Shown here piece after piece: positions 8,472 through 15,945 of a stretch of DNA of 64,000 nt (positions are counted from its first letter, which is position 1; the number at the start of each line of letters is the position of its first letter). Source of the stretch: Collinsella sp. GTDB taxonomy: Bacteria; Actinomycetota; Coriobacteriia; Coriobacteriales; Coriobacteriaceae. A program made the translations under genes and the position numbers. The stretch covers positions 11,842 to 75,841 of the forward strand of contig JAGZUC010000008.1 of the NCBI GenBank assembly GCA_018380195.1. The letters run 5' to 3'. The notes under the pieces are model-generated. The model was not told the origin of the DNA. It ran no database searches and saw nothing but the letters and a program-made list of their open reading frames with translations.

Positions 8472-9098
8472 ATGGCAAAGTTTGAAGTAAAGAACAGCGA
8501 GGGCAAGAAGGTCGCCGAGGCCGAGCTCGCCGCTGAGGTGTACGGCATCGAGCCGAACATCCACGTTATGCACCACATCGTCAAGTGCCAGATGGCCTCT
8601 TGGCGTCAGGGCACCCAGTCCGCTAAGGGCCGCTCTGAGGTTTCCGGTGGCGGCAAGAAGCCTTGGCGTCAGAAGGGCACCGGCCGTGCCCGCCAGGGTT
8701 CCATCCGTGCTGCCCAGTGGCGTCACGGTGGCGTTGTCTTCGCCCCCAAGCCCCGTTCCTACGCTAAGCGTATGAACAACAAGGAGGTCAAGCTGGCTAT
8801 GCGCTCCGCGCTGTCCGCCAAGCTGGCCGATGGCGAGCTCGTGCTCGTCGACGACTACGGCTTCGAGAAGCCTTCCACCAAGGCTGCCGTTGCCATGCTC
8901 AAGGCTCTCGGCCTTGAGGGCAAGCGTCTGACCATCATCGTTCGCGATGAGGACGTCAACGCCTACCTGTCGTTCCGCAACATTCCCAAGACGTTCATCA
9001 TCACTGCCGACGAGGCCAACACCTACGATCTCGTCAACAACAACGCTGTGCTGATGCCCGCCGACATCGCCGCTCACTTCGGGGAGGTGCTTGCTTAA
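8472..9098 (+). CDS. rplD: 50S ribosomal protein L4
   Basis: 208 aa. The extended exit-tunnel loop is recognisable (SGGGKKPWRQKGTGRARQGS), as is the RSALSAKLADGELVLVDDY core. In model bacteria L4 also represses its own operon through the S10 leader. It is followed without a gap by rplW (stop 9096-9098, start 9099), consistent with coupling. Confidence 0.97.
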   Translation: MAKFEVKNSEGKKVAEAELAAEVYGIEPNIHVMHHIVKCQMASWRQGTQSAKGRSEVSGGGKKPWRQKGTGRARQGSIRAAQWRHGGVVFAPKPRSYAKRMNNKEVKLAMRSALSAKLADGELVLVDDYGFEKPSTKAAVAMLKALGLEGKRLTIIVRDEDVNAYLSFRNIPKTFIITADEANTYDLVNNNAVLMPADIAAHFGEVLA

Positions 9099-9386
9099 AT
9101 GACCGCCCACGAGATCATCATCCGTCCGATCGTGTCCGAGCGTTCCTTCTCCGGCATGGAGCAGAACAAGTACACGTTCGAGGTCGCCAAGGATGCTAAC
9201 AAGTATCAGATCAAGGACGCTGTCGAGGAGATCTTCGGCGTCAAGGTCGTTCGCGTGAACACCCTGACGGTCAAGCCCAAGACCAAGCGCGTGCGCTATG
9301 TCGCCGGCAAGACCCGTTCTTGGAAGAAGGCCATCGTCACGCTGGCCGAGGGCGACACCATCGAGGTCTTTGGCAACCAGGCCTAA
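9099..9386 (+). CDS. rplW: 50S ribosomal protein L23
   Basis: 95 aa. N terminus IIIRPIVSERSF and the tip loop VNTLTVKPKTKRVRYVAGK are typical. L23 forms the docking site at the exit tunnel for trigger factor and SRP. After its stop the operon is interrupted by a 179-bp structured gap before rplB, where most bacteria have only a few bases. Confidence 0.97.
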   Translation: MTAHEIIIRPIVSERSFSGMEQNKYTFEVAKDANKYQIKDAVEEIFGVKVVRVNTLTVKPKTKRVRYVAGKTRSWKKAIVTLAEGDTIEVFGNQA

Positions 9387-9404
9387 GACTCGCTGCTGTT
9401 GAGT

Positions 9405-9535
9405 GAGCTCATGCCTCCCAAATAGGGGAGGCGAGAGCTCAAGGTTTTGGGCGTATAAAATGGACACGCCCGGAGCCGTGTATACGTCCGGTGTCATCGC
9501 ACCCGAGGCAGAACCTCGAATCCCTGTCTGCGATG
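9405..9535 (+). promoter_or_regulatory. Multi-hairpin leader between rplW and rplB
   Basis: Three successive structures: GAGCTC-AT-GCCTCCC (9405-9419) with GGGAGGC-GA-GAGCTC (9426-9440); ACACG (9464-9468) with CGTGT (9477-9481), which competes with GGGCGT (9449-9454) pairing to ACGCCC (9466-9471); and CATCGCA (9495-9501) with TGCGATG (9529-9535) enclosing GAGG/CCTC. The mutually exclusive pairings resemble a regulatory switch. The first hairpin lacks a T-run, so it is not a standard terminator. A TATAAA at 9454-9459 could be an internal -10. Confidence 0.55.
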
Positions 9536-9565
9536 GCTAACGGATTCCTATTGAAAGGGATTGTA

Positions 9566-10396
9566 ATGGCTGTAAAGCACCTTAAGCCGACCTCCGCTGG
9601 TAGGCGTTGGCAGACGATCTCCGATTTCTCCGAGATCACCTGCACCAAGCCCGAGAAGTCTCTTCTCGAGCCCCTGCCCAAGAAGGCCGGTCGTAACAAC
9701 AACGGCCGCATCACCACCCGCCACCAGGGCGGCGGCGTGAAGCGTCGTTACCGTGTGATCGACTTCAAGCGCAACAAGGACGACGTGCCCGCCAAGGTTG
9801 CCACGATCGAGTACGATCCGAACCGTTCCGCTCGCATCGCTCTGCTGCACTACGCTGACGGTGAGAAGCGCTACATCCTCGCCCCTAAGGGCCTCGAGGT
9901 CGGTCAGACCGTCATGTCCGGTTCTGACGCCGACATCAAGCCGGGCAACGCTCTGCCCCTCGCCGACATCCCCGTCGGTACGCTCATCCACGCCGTCGAG
10001 TTCCAGCCGGGCAAGGGCGCCGCTATCGCCCGTTCCGCCGGTAACTCCTGCCAGCTGATGGGTAAGGAGGGCAAGTACGCTATCGTCCGTATGCCTTCCT
10101 CCGAGATGCGCCGCATCCTCGTTACCTGCCGCGCCACCGTCGGTGAGGTCGGCAACGCCGATCACGCCAACATTGTCATCGGTAAGGCCGGCCGTAAGCG
10201 TCACTTGAACGTGCGCCCGACCGTCCGCGGTACCGTCATGAACCCTGTCGACCACCCGCACGGCGGTGGCGAGGGCAAGAACCACACCTCTGGTCGTCCC
10301 TCTGTTACCCCCTGGGGTAAGCCGACGAAGGGCCTTCGTACGCGCAAGAAGAAGAAGGTCTCGAACCAGCACATCATTCGTCGCCGTAAGAAGTAA
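9566..10396 (+). CDS. rplB: 50S ribosomal protein L2
   Basis: 276 aa from ATG 9566 with AAAGGGA at 9554-9560; longer upstream frames run through the leader and are not coding. Contains the conserved VDHPHGGGEGKNHTSG loop with the near-universal histidine needed for peptidyl transfer, and the RNA-binding RNNNGRITTRHQGGG stretch. Central 50S assembly protein. Confidence 0.97.
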   Translation: MAVKHLKPTSAGRRWQTISDFSEITCTKPEKSLLEPLPKKAGRNNNGRITTRHQGGGVKRRYRVIDFKRNKDDVPAKVATIEYDPNRSARIALLHYADGEKRYILAPKGLEVGQTVMSGSDADIKPGNALPLADIPVGTLIHAVEFQPGKGAAIARSAGNSCQLMGKEGKYAIVRMPSSEMRRILVTCRATVGEVGNADHANIVIGKAGRKRHLNVRPTVRGTVMNPVDHPHGGGEGKNHTSGRPSVTPWGKPTKGLRTRKKKKVSNQHIIRRRKK

Positions 10397-10428
10397 TTTC
10401 GGATACCGAGTTTTAGGAGAAAGCACTT

Positions 10429-10689
10429 ATGAGCAGAAGTCTCAAAAAGGGCCCGTTCGTGGAGACTCGCCTTCTCTCGCGTATCACCGCGATGAACGAG
10501 GCTGGCAAGAAGGACGTCGTGAAGACCTGGTCCCGCGCGTCCACCATCTTCCCCGAGATGGTTGGTCACACCATCGCCGTCCACGACGGCCGCAAGCATG
10601 TGCCCGTGTATGTTACCGAGTCCATGGTTGGTCACAAGCTCGGCGAGTTCGCGCCGACTCGTACGTTCCGTGGCCACAAGGCCAAATAG
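10429..10689 (+). CDS. rpsS: 30S ribosomal protein S19
   Basis: 86 aa. MSRSLKKGPFV start and the HDGRKHVPVYVTESMVGHKLGEF core are diagnostic. 30S head protein that binds with S13 near the A-site finger. AGGAGAAAG precedes the ATG; rplV follows after 14 bp. Confidence 0.97.
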   Translation: MSRSLKKGPFVETRLLSRITAMNEAGKKDVVKTWSRASTIFPEMVGHTIAVHDGRKHVPVYVTESMVGHKLGEFAPTRTFRGHKAK

Positions 10690-10703
10690 GGGGTTAACCG
10701 TAA

Positions 10704-11075
10704 ATGGCAACTAAGTCTATTGAAACTGAGGCCACCGAGGTTCGCGCCGTCGCTAAGTACGTGCGTGTTTCCCCCAGCAAGGCCCGCCTGGTGGTCGATC
10801 TGATCCGCCGCAAGCCTGTCGCTCAGGCCTTCGACATCCTCCACTTCTGCGACCGCGCCGTCGCCGTGGATGTCGAGAAGGTTCTCCGTTCCGCCGTTGC
10901 GAACGCCGAGAACAACAACGGTCTGCGTGCCGACAACCTGGTTGTCGCCGCTGCCTATGTTGACGAGGGTCCGACGCTTAAGCGCATCCGTCCCCGCGCC
11001 AAGGGTTCCGCTTCTCGCATTCTGAAGCGTACTTCCCACATCACCGTCGTCGTTGCTCCTCGAAAGGAGGCGTAA
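10704..11075 (+). CDS. rplV: 50S ribosomal protein L22
   Basis: 123 aa. Core AKYVRVSPSKARLVVDLIR and the beta-hairpin ending KRIRPRAKGSASRILKR, whose tip lines the exit tunnel at the macrolide-sensitive constriction. A short N-terminal extension (about 10 residues) precedes the core. rpsC follows after 6 bp. Confidence 0.97.
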   Translation: MATKSIETEATEVRAVAKYVRVSPSKARLVVDLIRRKPVAQAFDILHFCDRAVAVDVEKVLRSAVANAENNNGLRADNLVVAAAYVDEGPTLKRIRPRAKGSASRILKRTSHITVVVAPRKEA

Positions 11076-11081
11076 AGCTGT

Positions 11082-11792
11082 ATGGGTCAGAAAGTCTACC
11101 CCACCGGCTTCCGTCTTGGCATCACCGAGAACTGGCGCTCCCGCTGGTTCGCAGAGAAGGATTACGCTAAGACCCTCGGTAACGATCTCGAGATCCGCAA
11201 GTACCTCGAGAAGCGTCTTTCCCGCGCAGCTGTCTCCCGCGTCGAGATCGAGCGCGCTGGCGACAAGGTGAAGGTCATCATCCTCACCGCTCGCCCCGGC
11301 GTTGTCATCGGTAAGAAGGGTGCCGAGATCGATACCCTCCGCACCGAGCTCGAGAAGGTCGCTGGCGTCTCCAAGGGCCAGCTCTCCGTCGACGTTGTCG
11401 AGATCAAGCGCCCCGAGCTCGACGCCAACCTCGTTGCTCAGTCTATCGCCGAGCAGCTCGAGGGCCGCGTTGCCTTCCGTCGCGCTATGCGCAAGGCTGT
11501 CCAGTCTGCCCGCAAGGCCGGCGCTAAGGGCATCCGTATCCAGTGCTCCGGTCGTCTCGGCGGTGCCGAGATGGGCCGTCGTGAGTGGTACCGCGAGGGT
11601 CGCGTGCCTCTGCACACCCTCCGTGCCAAGATCGACTACGGCACGGCTGTCGCCAGCACCACCATGGGCGCTTGCGGCGTGAAGGTCTGGATCTACCTGG
11701 GCGAGAAGCTCCCGGGCCAGCCCGTTCCCAACCCTGCACTCGAGGGCTCTTCCCGTCCTCGTCGTCGTAACTCCGAGAGGAGGGGTCAGTAG
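11082..11792 (+). CDS. rpsC: 30S ribosomal protein S3
   Basis: 236 aa. Begins MGQKVYPTGFRLGI; KH domain with the GxxG-type motif VIGKKGAEID and C-terminal S3 domain (QCSGRLGGAEMGRREW). Part of the mRNA entry channel helicase site with S4 and S5. The stop TAG (11790-11792) shares its last base with the GTG start of rplP. Confidence 0.97.
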   Translation: MGQKVYPTGFRLGITENWRSRWFAEKDYAKTLGNDLEIRKYLEKRLSRAAVSRVEIERAGDKVKVIILTARPGVVIGKKGAEIDTLRTELEKVAGVSKGQLSVDVVEIKRPELDANLVAQSIAEQLEGRVAFRRAMRKAVQSARKAGAKGIRIQCSGRLGGAEMGRREWYREGRVPLHTLRAKIDYGTAVASTTMGACGVKVWIYLGEKLPGQPVPNPALEGSSRPRRRNSERRGQ

Positions 11793-12295
11793 TGCTTGCC
11801 CCTAAGCGTATTCTTCACCGCAAGGTGCAGCGTGGCTCCATGAAGGGCCAGGCCAAGGGTAATACCGAGCTGCATTTCGGCGAGTTTGGTATCCAGGCTC
11901 TCGAGGCCCATTGGATCACCAACCGTCAGATCGAGGCCGCTCGTATTGCCATGACCCGCTACATGAAGCGTGGCGGTCGTGTGTACATCACGATCTTCCC
12001 CGATAAGCCCATCACCAAGAAGCCTGCCGAGACTCGCATGGGTTCTGGTAAGGGTAACCCCGAGGAGTGGGTGGCCGTCGTCAAGCCCGGCCGCATCATG
12101 TTCGAGGTCAAGGGCGTGCCCGAGGAGGTCGCTCGCGAGGCTCTGCGTCTTGCACAGCACAAGCTTCCCATCAAGACCAAGATTGTTGCTGCCAAGAACG
12201 CTGAGCAGCGCATCGAGAAGGAGATGGCTGAGGAGGCCGCTCTCGAGGCCAAGTGGGCTGCTGAGGACGCCGCCGCCGCCAAGGAGGAGAACTAA
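11792..12295 (+). CDS. rplP: 50S ribosomal protein L16 with extended acidic tail
   Basis: 167 aa from GTG at 11792, one base overlapping rpsC. L16 signature KRILHRKVQRGSMKG at the N terminus (MLAP plus core) and GSGKGNPEEWVAVVKPGR in the centre. L16 organises the A-site region of the 50S. Typical bacterial L16 is about 137 residues; this one carries some 30 extra C-terminal residues rich in Ala and Glu (EMAEEAALEAKWAAEDAA). One-base overlap with rpmC follows. Confidence 0.96.
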   Translation: MLAPKRILHRKVQRGSMKGQAKGNTELHFGEFGIQALEAHWITNRQIEAARIAMTRYMKRGGRVYITIFPDKPITKKPAETRMGSGKGNPEEWVAVVKPGRIMFEVKGVPEEVAREALRLAQHKLPIKTKIVAAKNAEQRIEKEMAEEAALEAKWAAEDAAAAKEEN

Positions 12296-12510
12296 TGAAG
12301 CCCGCAGAGATTCGTGAGCTCTCGGACGCTCAGCTCGTTGAGAAGCTGAAGGAAATGCGCGCCGAGCTCTTTAACCTTCGTTTCCAGATGGCCACCAGCC
12401 AGCTGGACAACACCGCTCGCGTCAACACCGTGAAGAAGGACATCGCTCGCGTCCTCACGGAGCAGCGCGCCCGCGAGATCGCAGCGGAGAAGTCCGCTGT
12501 CGCCGAGTAG
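12295..12510 (+). CDS. rpmC: 50S ribosomal protein L29
   Basis: 71 aa. Helical hairpin protein with ELSDAQLVEKLKEMRAELFNLRFQ and the ARVNTVKKDIARVLT second helix. Sits next to L23 at the tunnel exit. The ATG overlaps the rplP stop by one base, implying tight coupling. Confidence 0.96.
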   Translation: MKPAEIRELSDAQLVEKLKEMRAELFNLRFQMATSQLDNTARVNTVKKDIARVLTEQRAREIAAEKSAVAE

Positions 12511-12526
12511 GACCTAAGGAGAGAAC

Positions 12527-12787
12527 ATGACTGATTCGCGTAACTCGCGTAAGGTCCGTACGGGTGTCGTTACCTCCGTCTCCGGTGCCAAGACCATCGT
12601 CGTCACCATCACCGAGCGCAAGCGTCACCCCAAGTACGGCAAGATGATGACCAGCTCCAAGAAGCTGCACGCTCACGACGAGGAGTGCACGGCTGGCGTG
12701 GGCGATACCGTCCGCGTTATGGAGACCCGTCCTATGTCCAAGATGAAGCGTTGGCGCCTCATCGAGGTCGTCGAGCGCGCTAAATAA
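12527..12787 (+). CDS. rpsQ: 30S ribosomal protein S17
   Basis: 86 aa. OB-fold S17 with RKVRTGVVTSVSGAKTIVV, HPKYGKMM and the C-terminal METRPMSKMKRWRLIEV. Primary 16S rRNA binder. TAAGGAGAG precedes the ATG. A 118-bp structured gap then separates it from rplN. Confidence 0.96.
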   Translation: MTDSRNSRKVRTGVVTSVSGAKTIVVTITERKRHPKYGKMMTSSKKLHAHDEECTAGVGDTVRVMETRPMSKMKRWRLIEVVERAK

Positions 12788-12814
12788 GCAGTCGCTCTTA
12801 CGACTTGTACGTTT

Positions 12815-12880
12815 CCGAAGATGTGCGTATGCCTGGCTTGCATACCACGGGCCGTATAAAGGCTGCGCACCTCTCTTCGG
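12815..12880 (+). promoter_or_regulatory. Structured leader between rpsQ and rplN
   Basis: A long paired element: CCGAAGA (12815-12821) with TCTTCGG (12874-12880), then GTGCG (12823-12827) with CGCAC (12866-12870), and an internal hairpin TATGC (12828-12832) with GCATA (12840-12844). No T-run follows, so it is unlikely to be a simple terminator. Ribosomal-protein binding or mRNA processing site is the best guess; no protein can be assigned. Confidence 0.55.
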
Positions 12881-12905
12881 TTCTTAGTTCGGAGGAACAT
12901 CTACC

Positions 12906-13274
12906 ATGATTCAGATGCAAACCATGCTGAACGTCGCCGACAACTCCGGCGCTCGCAAGATTCGCTGCATCAAGGTGCTTGGCGGTTCCAAGCGTCGTTA
13001 TGCAGGCATCGGCGATGTGTTCATCGGTGCTGTCCAGGAGGCTACCCCTGGCGCCAACGTCAAGAAGAAGGACGTTGTCCGTTGCGTCGTCGTTCGCACC
13101 GTTAAGGAGATCCGCCGCAAGGATGGCTCCTACATTCGCTTTGATGAGAACGCCTGCGTTGTCATCAACAACGATGGTTCGCCCGTCGGCACCCGTATCT
13201 TCGGGCCCGTCGCTCGCGAGCTTCGTGACAAGAAGTACATGAAGATCGTCTCGCTCGCTCCCGAGACCCTGTAG
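12906..13274 (+). CDS. rplN: 50S ribosomal protein L14
   Basis: 122 aa. MIQMQTMLNVADNSGARK and RIFGPVARELRDKKYMKIVSLAPE are diagnostic for L14, a subunit-interface protein contacting L19 and 16S helix 14. CGGAGGAAC lies before the ATG. Starts after the structured leader described at 12815-12880. Confidence 0.97.
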   Translation: MIQMQTMLNVADNSGARKIRCIKVLGGSKRRYAGIGDVFIGAVQEATPGANVKKKDVVRCVVVRTVKEIRRKDGSYIRFDENACVVINNDGSPVGTRIFGPVARELRDKKYMKIVSLAPETL

Positions 13275-13287
13275 TTAGGGGAGATAT

Positions 13288-13593
13288 ATGTATATCAAGA
13301 AGGGCGATAAGGTCCAGGTTCTTTCTGGTAAGGATCGCGGCAAGCAGGGCGTTGTCCTGCGTGCTCTCCCCGCCGAGAACAAGGTCGTTGTCGAGGGCGT
13401 TTCGGTCGTCAAGAAGGCCGTCAAGCCCAACGCTGCCAACCAGCAGGGCGGCATCGTTTCGCAGGAGGCTCCCATCGACGCCTCCAACGTCAATCTCGTT
13501 TGCCCCGAGTGCGGTAAGGTTACCCGCGTCGGTCACGAGAAGGACGGCAAGAACAAGCTGCGCGTCTGCAAGAAGTGCGGCCACAAGTTCTAA
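13288..13593 (+). CDS. rplX: 50S ribosomal protein L24
   Basis: 101 aa. KOW motif KGDKVQVLSGKDRGKQGVV at the N terminus, then a C-terminal CPECGK...CKKCGHKF pair that forms a zinc-ribbon-like tail seen in many L24s. One of the first proteins in 50S assembly. It is the last ribosomal gene before the 38-kb interruption; rplE, its normal neighbour, begins at 52028. Confidence 0.96.
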   Translation: MYIKKGDKVQVLSGKDRGKQGVVLRALPAENKVVVEGVSVVKKAVKPNAANQQGGIVSQEAPIDASNVNLVCPECGKVTRVGHEKDGKNKLRVCKKCGHKF

Positions 13594-13620
13594 GCTGCCC
13601 GCAACATCAAGTTGCTAGCA

Positions 13621-13655
13621 AAGGCCCGGATGCCCCAAGGCACCCGGGCCTTTTT
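13621..13655 (+). terminator. Rho-independent terminator ending the first ribosomal block
   Basis: GGCCCGG (13623-13629) with CCGGGCC (13644-13650), inner TGCC/GGCA, followed by TTTTT. It closes the rplC-rplX transcript cleanly at the point where the canonical operon would continue into rplE. Confidence 0.93.
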
Positions 13656-13663
13656 CTATCCCT

Positions 13664-13758
13664 ACTCATTGGGGACAGACTTACATGAGTGATTGTGCTC
13701 ATTGGGGACAGACTTAAATGAGTAGTCCCGACAGTTGGGGACAGTCCCCATGTGTCGG
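13664..13758. repeat. Three GGGGACAG palindromic units
   Basis: Two near-identical 27-bp units, 13664-13690 and 13697-13723, exactly 33 bp apart, each with ACTCAT/ATGAGT-type ends around TTGGGGACAGACTTA. A third unit at 13728-13758 has nested palindromes, CCGACA/TGTCGG enclosing GGGGAC-A-GTCCCC. No open frame. A related sequence (GGGGAC ... CTGTCCCC) lies at 15889-15932 on the other side of the next two genes. Confidence 0.8.
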
Positions 13759-13981
13759 CAGTTTGGGACGGTCCATTGATGCCTGATGCCCCTAGAGGGG
13801 AAGAGTAAGACAGCCTGCTCTGCCTTTTTGGGCTTTGGTGTTCCGCTTCTTTATCCTTTACAAGGATCCTCGCATGCGCATTATCGCGCATAGCATTGCG
13901 TGTTAATGCGTATGACCGCGTAAAAATGTGCAAAATATGGCTAAATAATGACCGATAAACAAATAAACACGCAAATACAAG

Positions 13982-13999
13982 CAAATGCGCGCGCATTTG
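13982..13999. promoter_or_regulatory. Perfect 18-bp palindrome, candidate operator
   Basis: CAAATGCGCGCGCATTTG is self-complementary and lies 55 bp before the oxidoreductase start, downstream of an AT-rich stretch (13925-13980) suited to a promoter. The next gene but one encodes a DeoR-type repressor, a reasonable candidate to bind here. The rest of 13759-13981 shows repeated GCGCAT/TGCGT words but no gene. Confidence 0.5.
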
Positions 14000-14053
14000 T
14001 GCGAATATAAGGCTGTTGGAAATGAAGAACTTCCGATGACTCAGGAGGCACAT

Positions 14054-15133
14054 ATGGCAGATTCCAAGCAGGCTCCACTCGACTCCGCGGCAGCCGCAAA
14101 AGCAGCGTTCGCTTCGGTCCAGGATAAGCCGTTCCCAAACGACATTTTTACGGCTCCCGAGCTTCGCTGGGCAGTGATCGGGTGCGGTGTTATCGCCAAC
14201 CAAATGGCCCAGTCCCTCGCGCTGGCCGGCCGCAAGCTCGCGGGTGTCGCCAACCGTACGCTTTCCAAAGCCCAGGCTTTTGCCGAGCAGTATGGCGTCG
14301 AGAAGGTGTACGAGACGGTCGAGGACCTCTACGCCGATCCGGACATCGACGCTGTCTATATCACCACGCCGCACAACACGCATATCACCTATCTGCGTGC
14401 TGCGCTGGCCGCCGGCAAGCACGTGCTCTGCGAGAAGGCCATTACCCTCAACTCTGCCGAGCTCGACGAGGCCCGTGCCATCGCTGACGAGCACAACGTG
14501 GTTCTTATGGATGCCACCACGGTGCTCCACATGCCGCTGTATCAGGAGCTGCGCCGTCGCATGGATGCGGGCGACTTTGGCCGTATGAACCTCGCTCAGC
14601 TCAACTTTGGCAGCTATAAGGAGTACGGGGACCTGACCAACCGGTTCTACAACCGTAGTCTCGCCGGCGGTGCCATGCTCGATATTGGCGTGTATGCCCT
14701 GTCCGTCATGCGTCTCTTTATGGCAAGCCAGCCCGCTGAGATCGTCTCTCTGGGCAACACCTGTGAGACCGGCGTTGACGTCGCGAGTGGCATTGTCTGC
14801 CGTAACGCCGAGCAGCAGCTGGGCGTGGTGAGCCTTACGCTCCACTCCAAGCAGCCCAAGCGTTCGGTTATCAGCTTCGACAAGTGCTATATCGAGGTCA
14901 ACGAGTATCCGCGCGCCGATCACGCGACCATCGTGTGGACTGTGGACGGCCACCGCGAGGAGGTCCACGCCGGCACCGAAGCTTACGCCCTTTGCTATGA
15001 GATGGCCGATCTTGAGAAGGCCGTTGCCGGCGACGACTCCAAGCGCGAGCTGCTGGATTATGCTTCTGATGTTATGGAGCTTATGACCAAGCTCCGCGCC
15101 GATTGGGGAGTCGTGTACCCCGAGGAGGAGTAA
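14054..15133 (+). CDS. Gfo/Idh/MocA family oxidoreductase
   Basis: 359 aa from ATG 14054, preceded by AGGAGG at 14043-14048. N-terminal Rossmann domain with AVIGCGVIANQMAQ (about residues 38-51) after an unusual 35-residue N-terminal extension. The EKP-type catalytic motif reads CEKAIT, and GGAMLDIGVYALS matches the C-terminal substrate-domain motif. Members oxidise or reduce sugars, inositols or related alcohols with NAD(P). The replacement of proline by alanine in EKP is uncommon but not unknown. It is followed after 3 bp by a DeoR-family regulator, suggesting a small sugar-responsive operon. Confidence 0.86.
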   Translation: MADSKQAPLDSAAAAKAAFASVQDKPFPNDIFTAPELRWAVIGCGVIANQMAQSLALAGRKLAGVANRTLSKAQAFAEQYGVEKVYETVEDLYADPDIDAVYITTPHNTHITYLRAALAAGKHVLCEKAITLNSAELDEARAIADEHNVVLMDATTVLHMPLYQELRRRMDAGDFGRMNLAQLNFGSYKEYGDLTNRFYNRSLAGGAMLDIGVYALSVMRLFMASQPAEIVSLGNTCETGVDVASGIVCRNAEQQLGVVSLTLHSKQPKRSVISFDKCYIEVNEYPRADHATIVWTVDGHREEVHAGTEAYALCYEMADLEKAVAGDDSKRELLDYASDVMELMTKLRADWGVVYPEEE

Positions 15134-15136
15134 GCG

Positions 15137-15883
15137 ATGCTTGCGGAAGATAGGCTCAATGCGATCGTGTCGATGGTGCAGCAGGCCGGCTCGGTTACCG
15201 TGCCGGAACTTGCCGAGGCCCTGGGCGTGACACCGTCCACCATTCGCCGTGACTTGCAAACGCTCGACCGCGCGCACCGTATCGCCAAGGTGCACGGAGG
15301 TGCGACGAGTCTGGAGCGCGCGCACGTGACGCGCGACTTGACGATCAGCGAGCGCAGCGATCTCCATAACGATGACAAGGAGCGCATCTGTGCTCGTGCC
15401 GCGGCCCTGGTGGAGCCCGATAGCTTTGTGTATATCGATTCGGGCTCAACGACCCTCAAGCTCATCGAGCATCTTCCGCGTCTCGACGGCGTCACCTATG
15501 TGACCGATTCCGTGCTCCATGCTCAGCACCTTGCTTTGCGCGGCATGCGTACCGTGGTGCTGGGCGGCGAGCTCAAACCCGAGACCGAGGCGCTCGTTGG
15601 CCCCGATGCCTTGGCAACCCTGGACCGCTATAACTTCAACTGCGGCTTTTGGGGATCCAACGGCATCGCCGCCGAGCAAGGTCTCACCACACCGGATATC
15701 GAGGAAGCACAGGTCAAGCGTATCTCGATGCGCCATACCGCCAAACGCTTCGTAATCTCGGACGCCAGTAAATTTGGCATGGTGGCGCCCGTCAAGTTCG
15801 CGGACTTCCGCGACGCAACGATTATTACCGCAGGCGAGGTTCCCGCCAAGTACCGGGCAATGGACAACGTCATCACGGTCTAG
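15137..15883 (+). CDS. DeoR/GlpR family transcriptional regulator
   Basis: 248 aa. N-terminal winged HTH (VTVPELAEALGVTPSTIRRDLQTLD) followed by the DeoR KVHGGA linker and a C-terminal ribose-phosphate-isomerase-like sensor domain with YIDSGSTTLKLIEHL. These proteins repress sugar or nucleoside genes until a phosphorylated sugar binds. Starts 3 bp after the oxidoreductase stop, so it probably controls that gene and itself, perhaps through the palindrome at 13982-13999. Effector unknown. Confidence 0.88.
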   Translation: MLAEDRLNAIVSMVQQAGSVTVPELAEALGVTPSTIRRDLQTLDRAHRIAKVHGGATSLERAHVTRDLTISERSDLHNDDKERICARAAALVEPDSFVYIDSGSTTLKLIEHLPRLDGVTYVTDSVLHAQHLALRGMRTVVLGGELKPETEALVGPDALATLDRYNFNCGFWGSNGIAAEQGLTTPDIEEAQVKRISMRHTAKRFVISDASKFGMVAPVKFADFRDATIITAGEVPAKYRAMDNVITV

Positions 15884-15906
15884 CAGCAGGGGACGGGCTA
15901 AGGCCA

Positions 15907-15945
15907 AAACCACCGCGAAGGCGCCTGTCCCCATTGTGGTGGTTT
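15907..15945. terminator. Bidirectional stem-loop between convergent genes
   Basis: AAACCACC (15907-15914) pairs with GGTGGTTT (15938-15945), giving T-rich 3' ends in both directions between the DeoR gene and the convergent pseudouridine synthase, whose stop codon overlaps the stem. The enclosed and preceding bases contain a GGGGAC...GTCCCC pair like that at 13728-13758. Confidence 0.6.
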
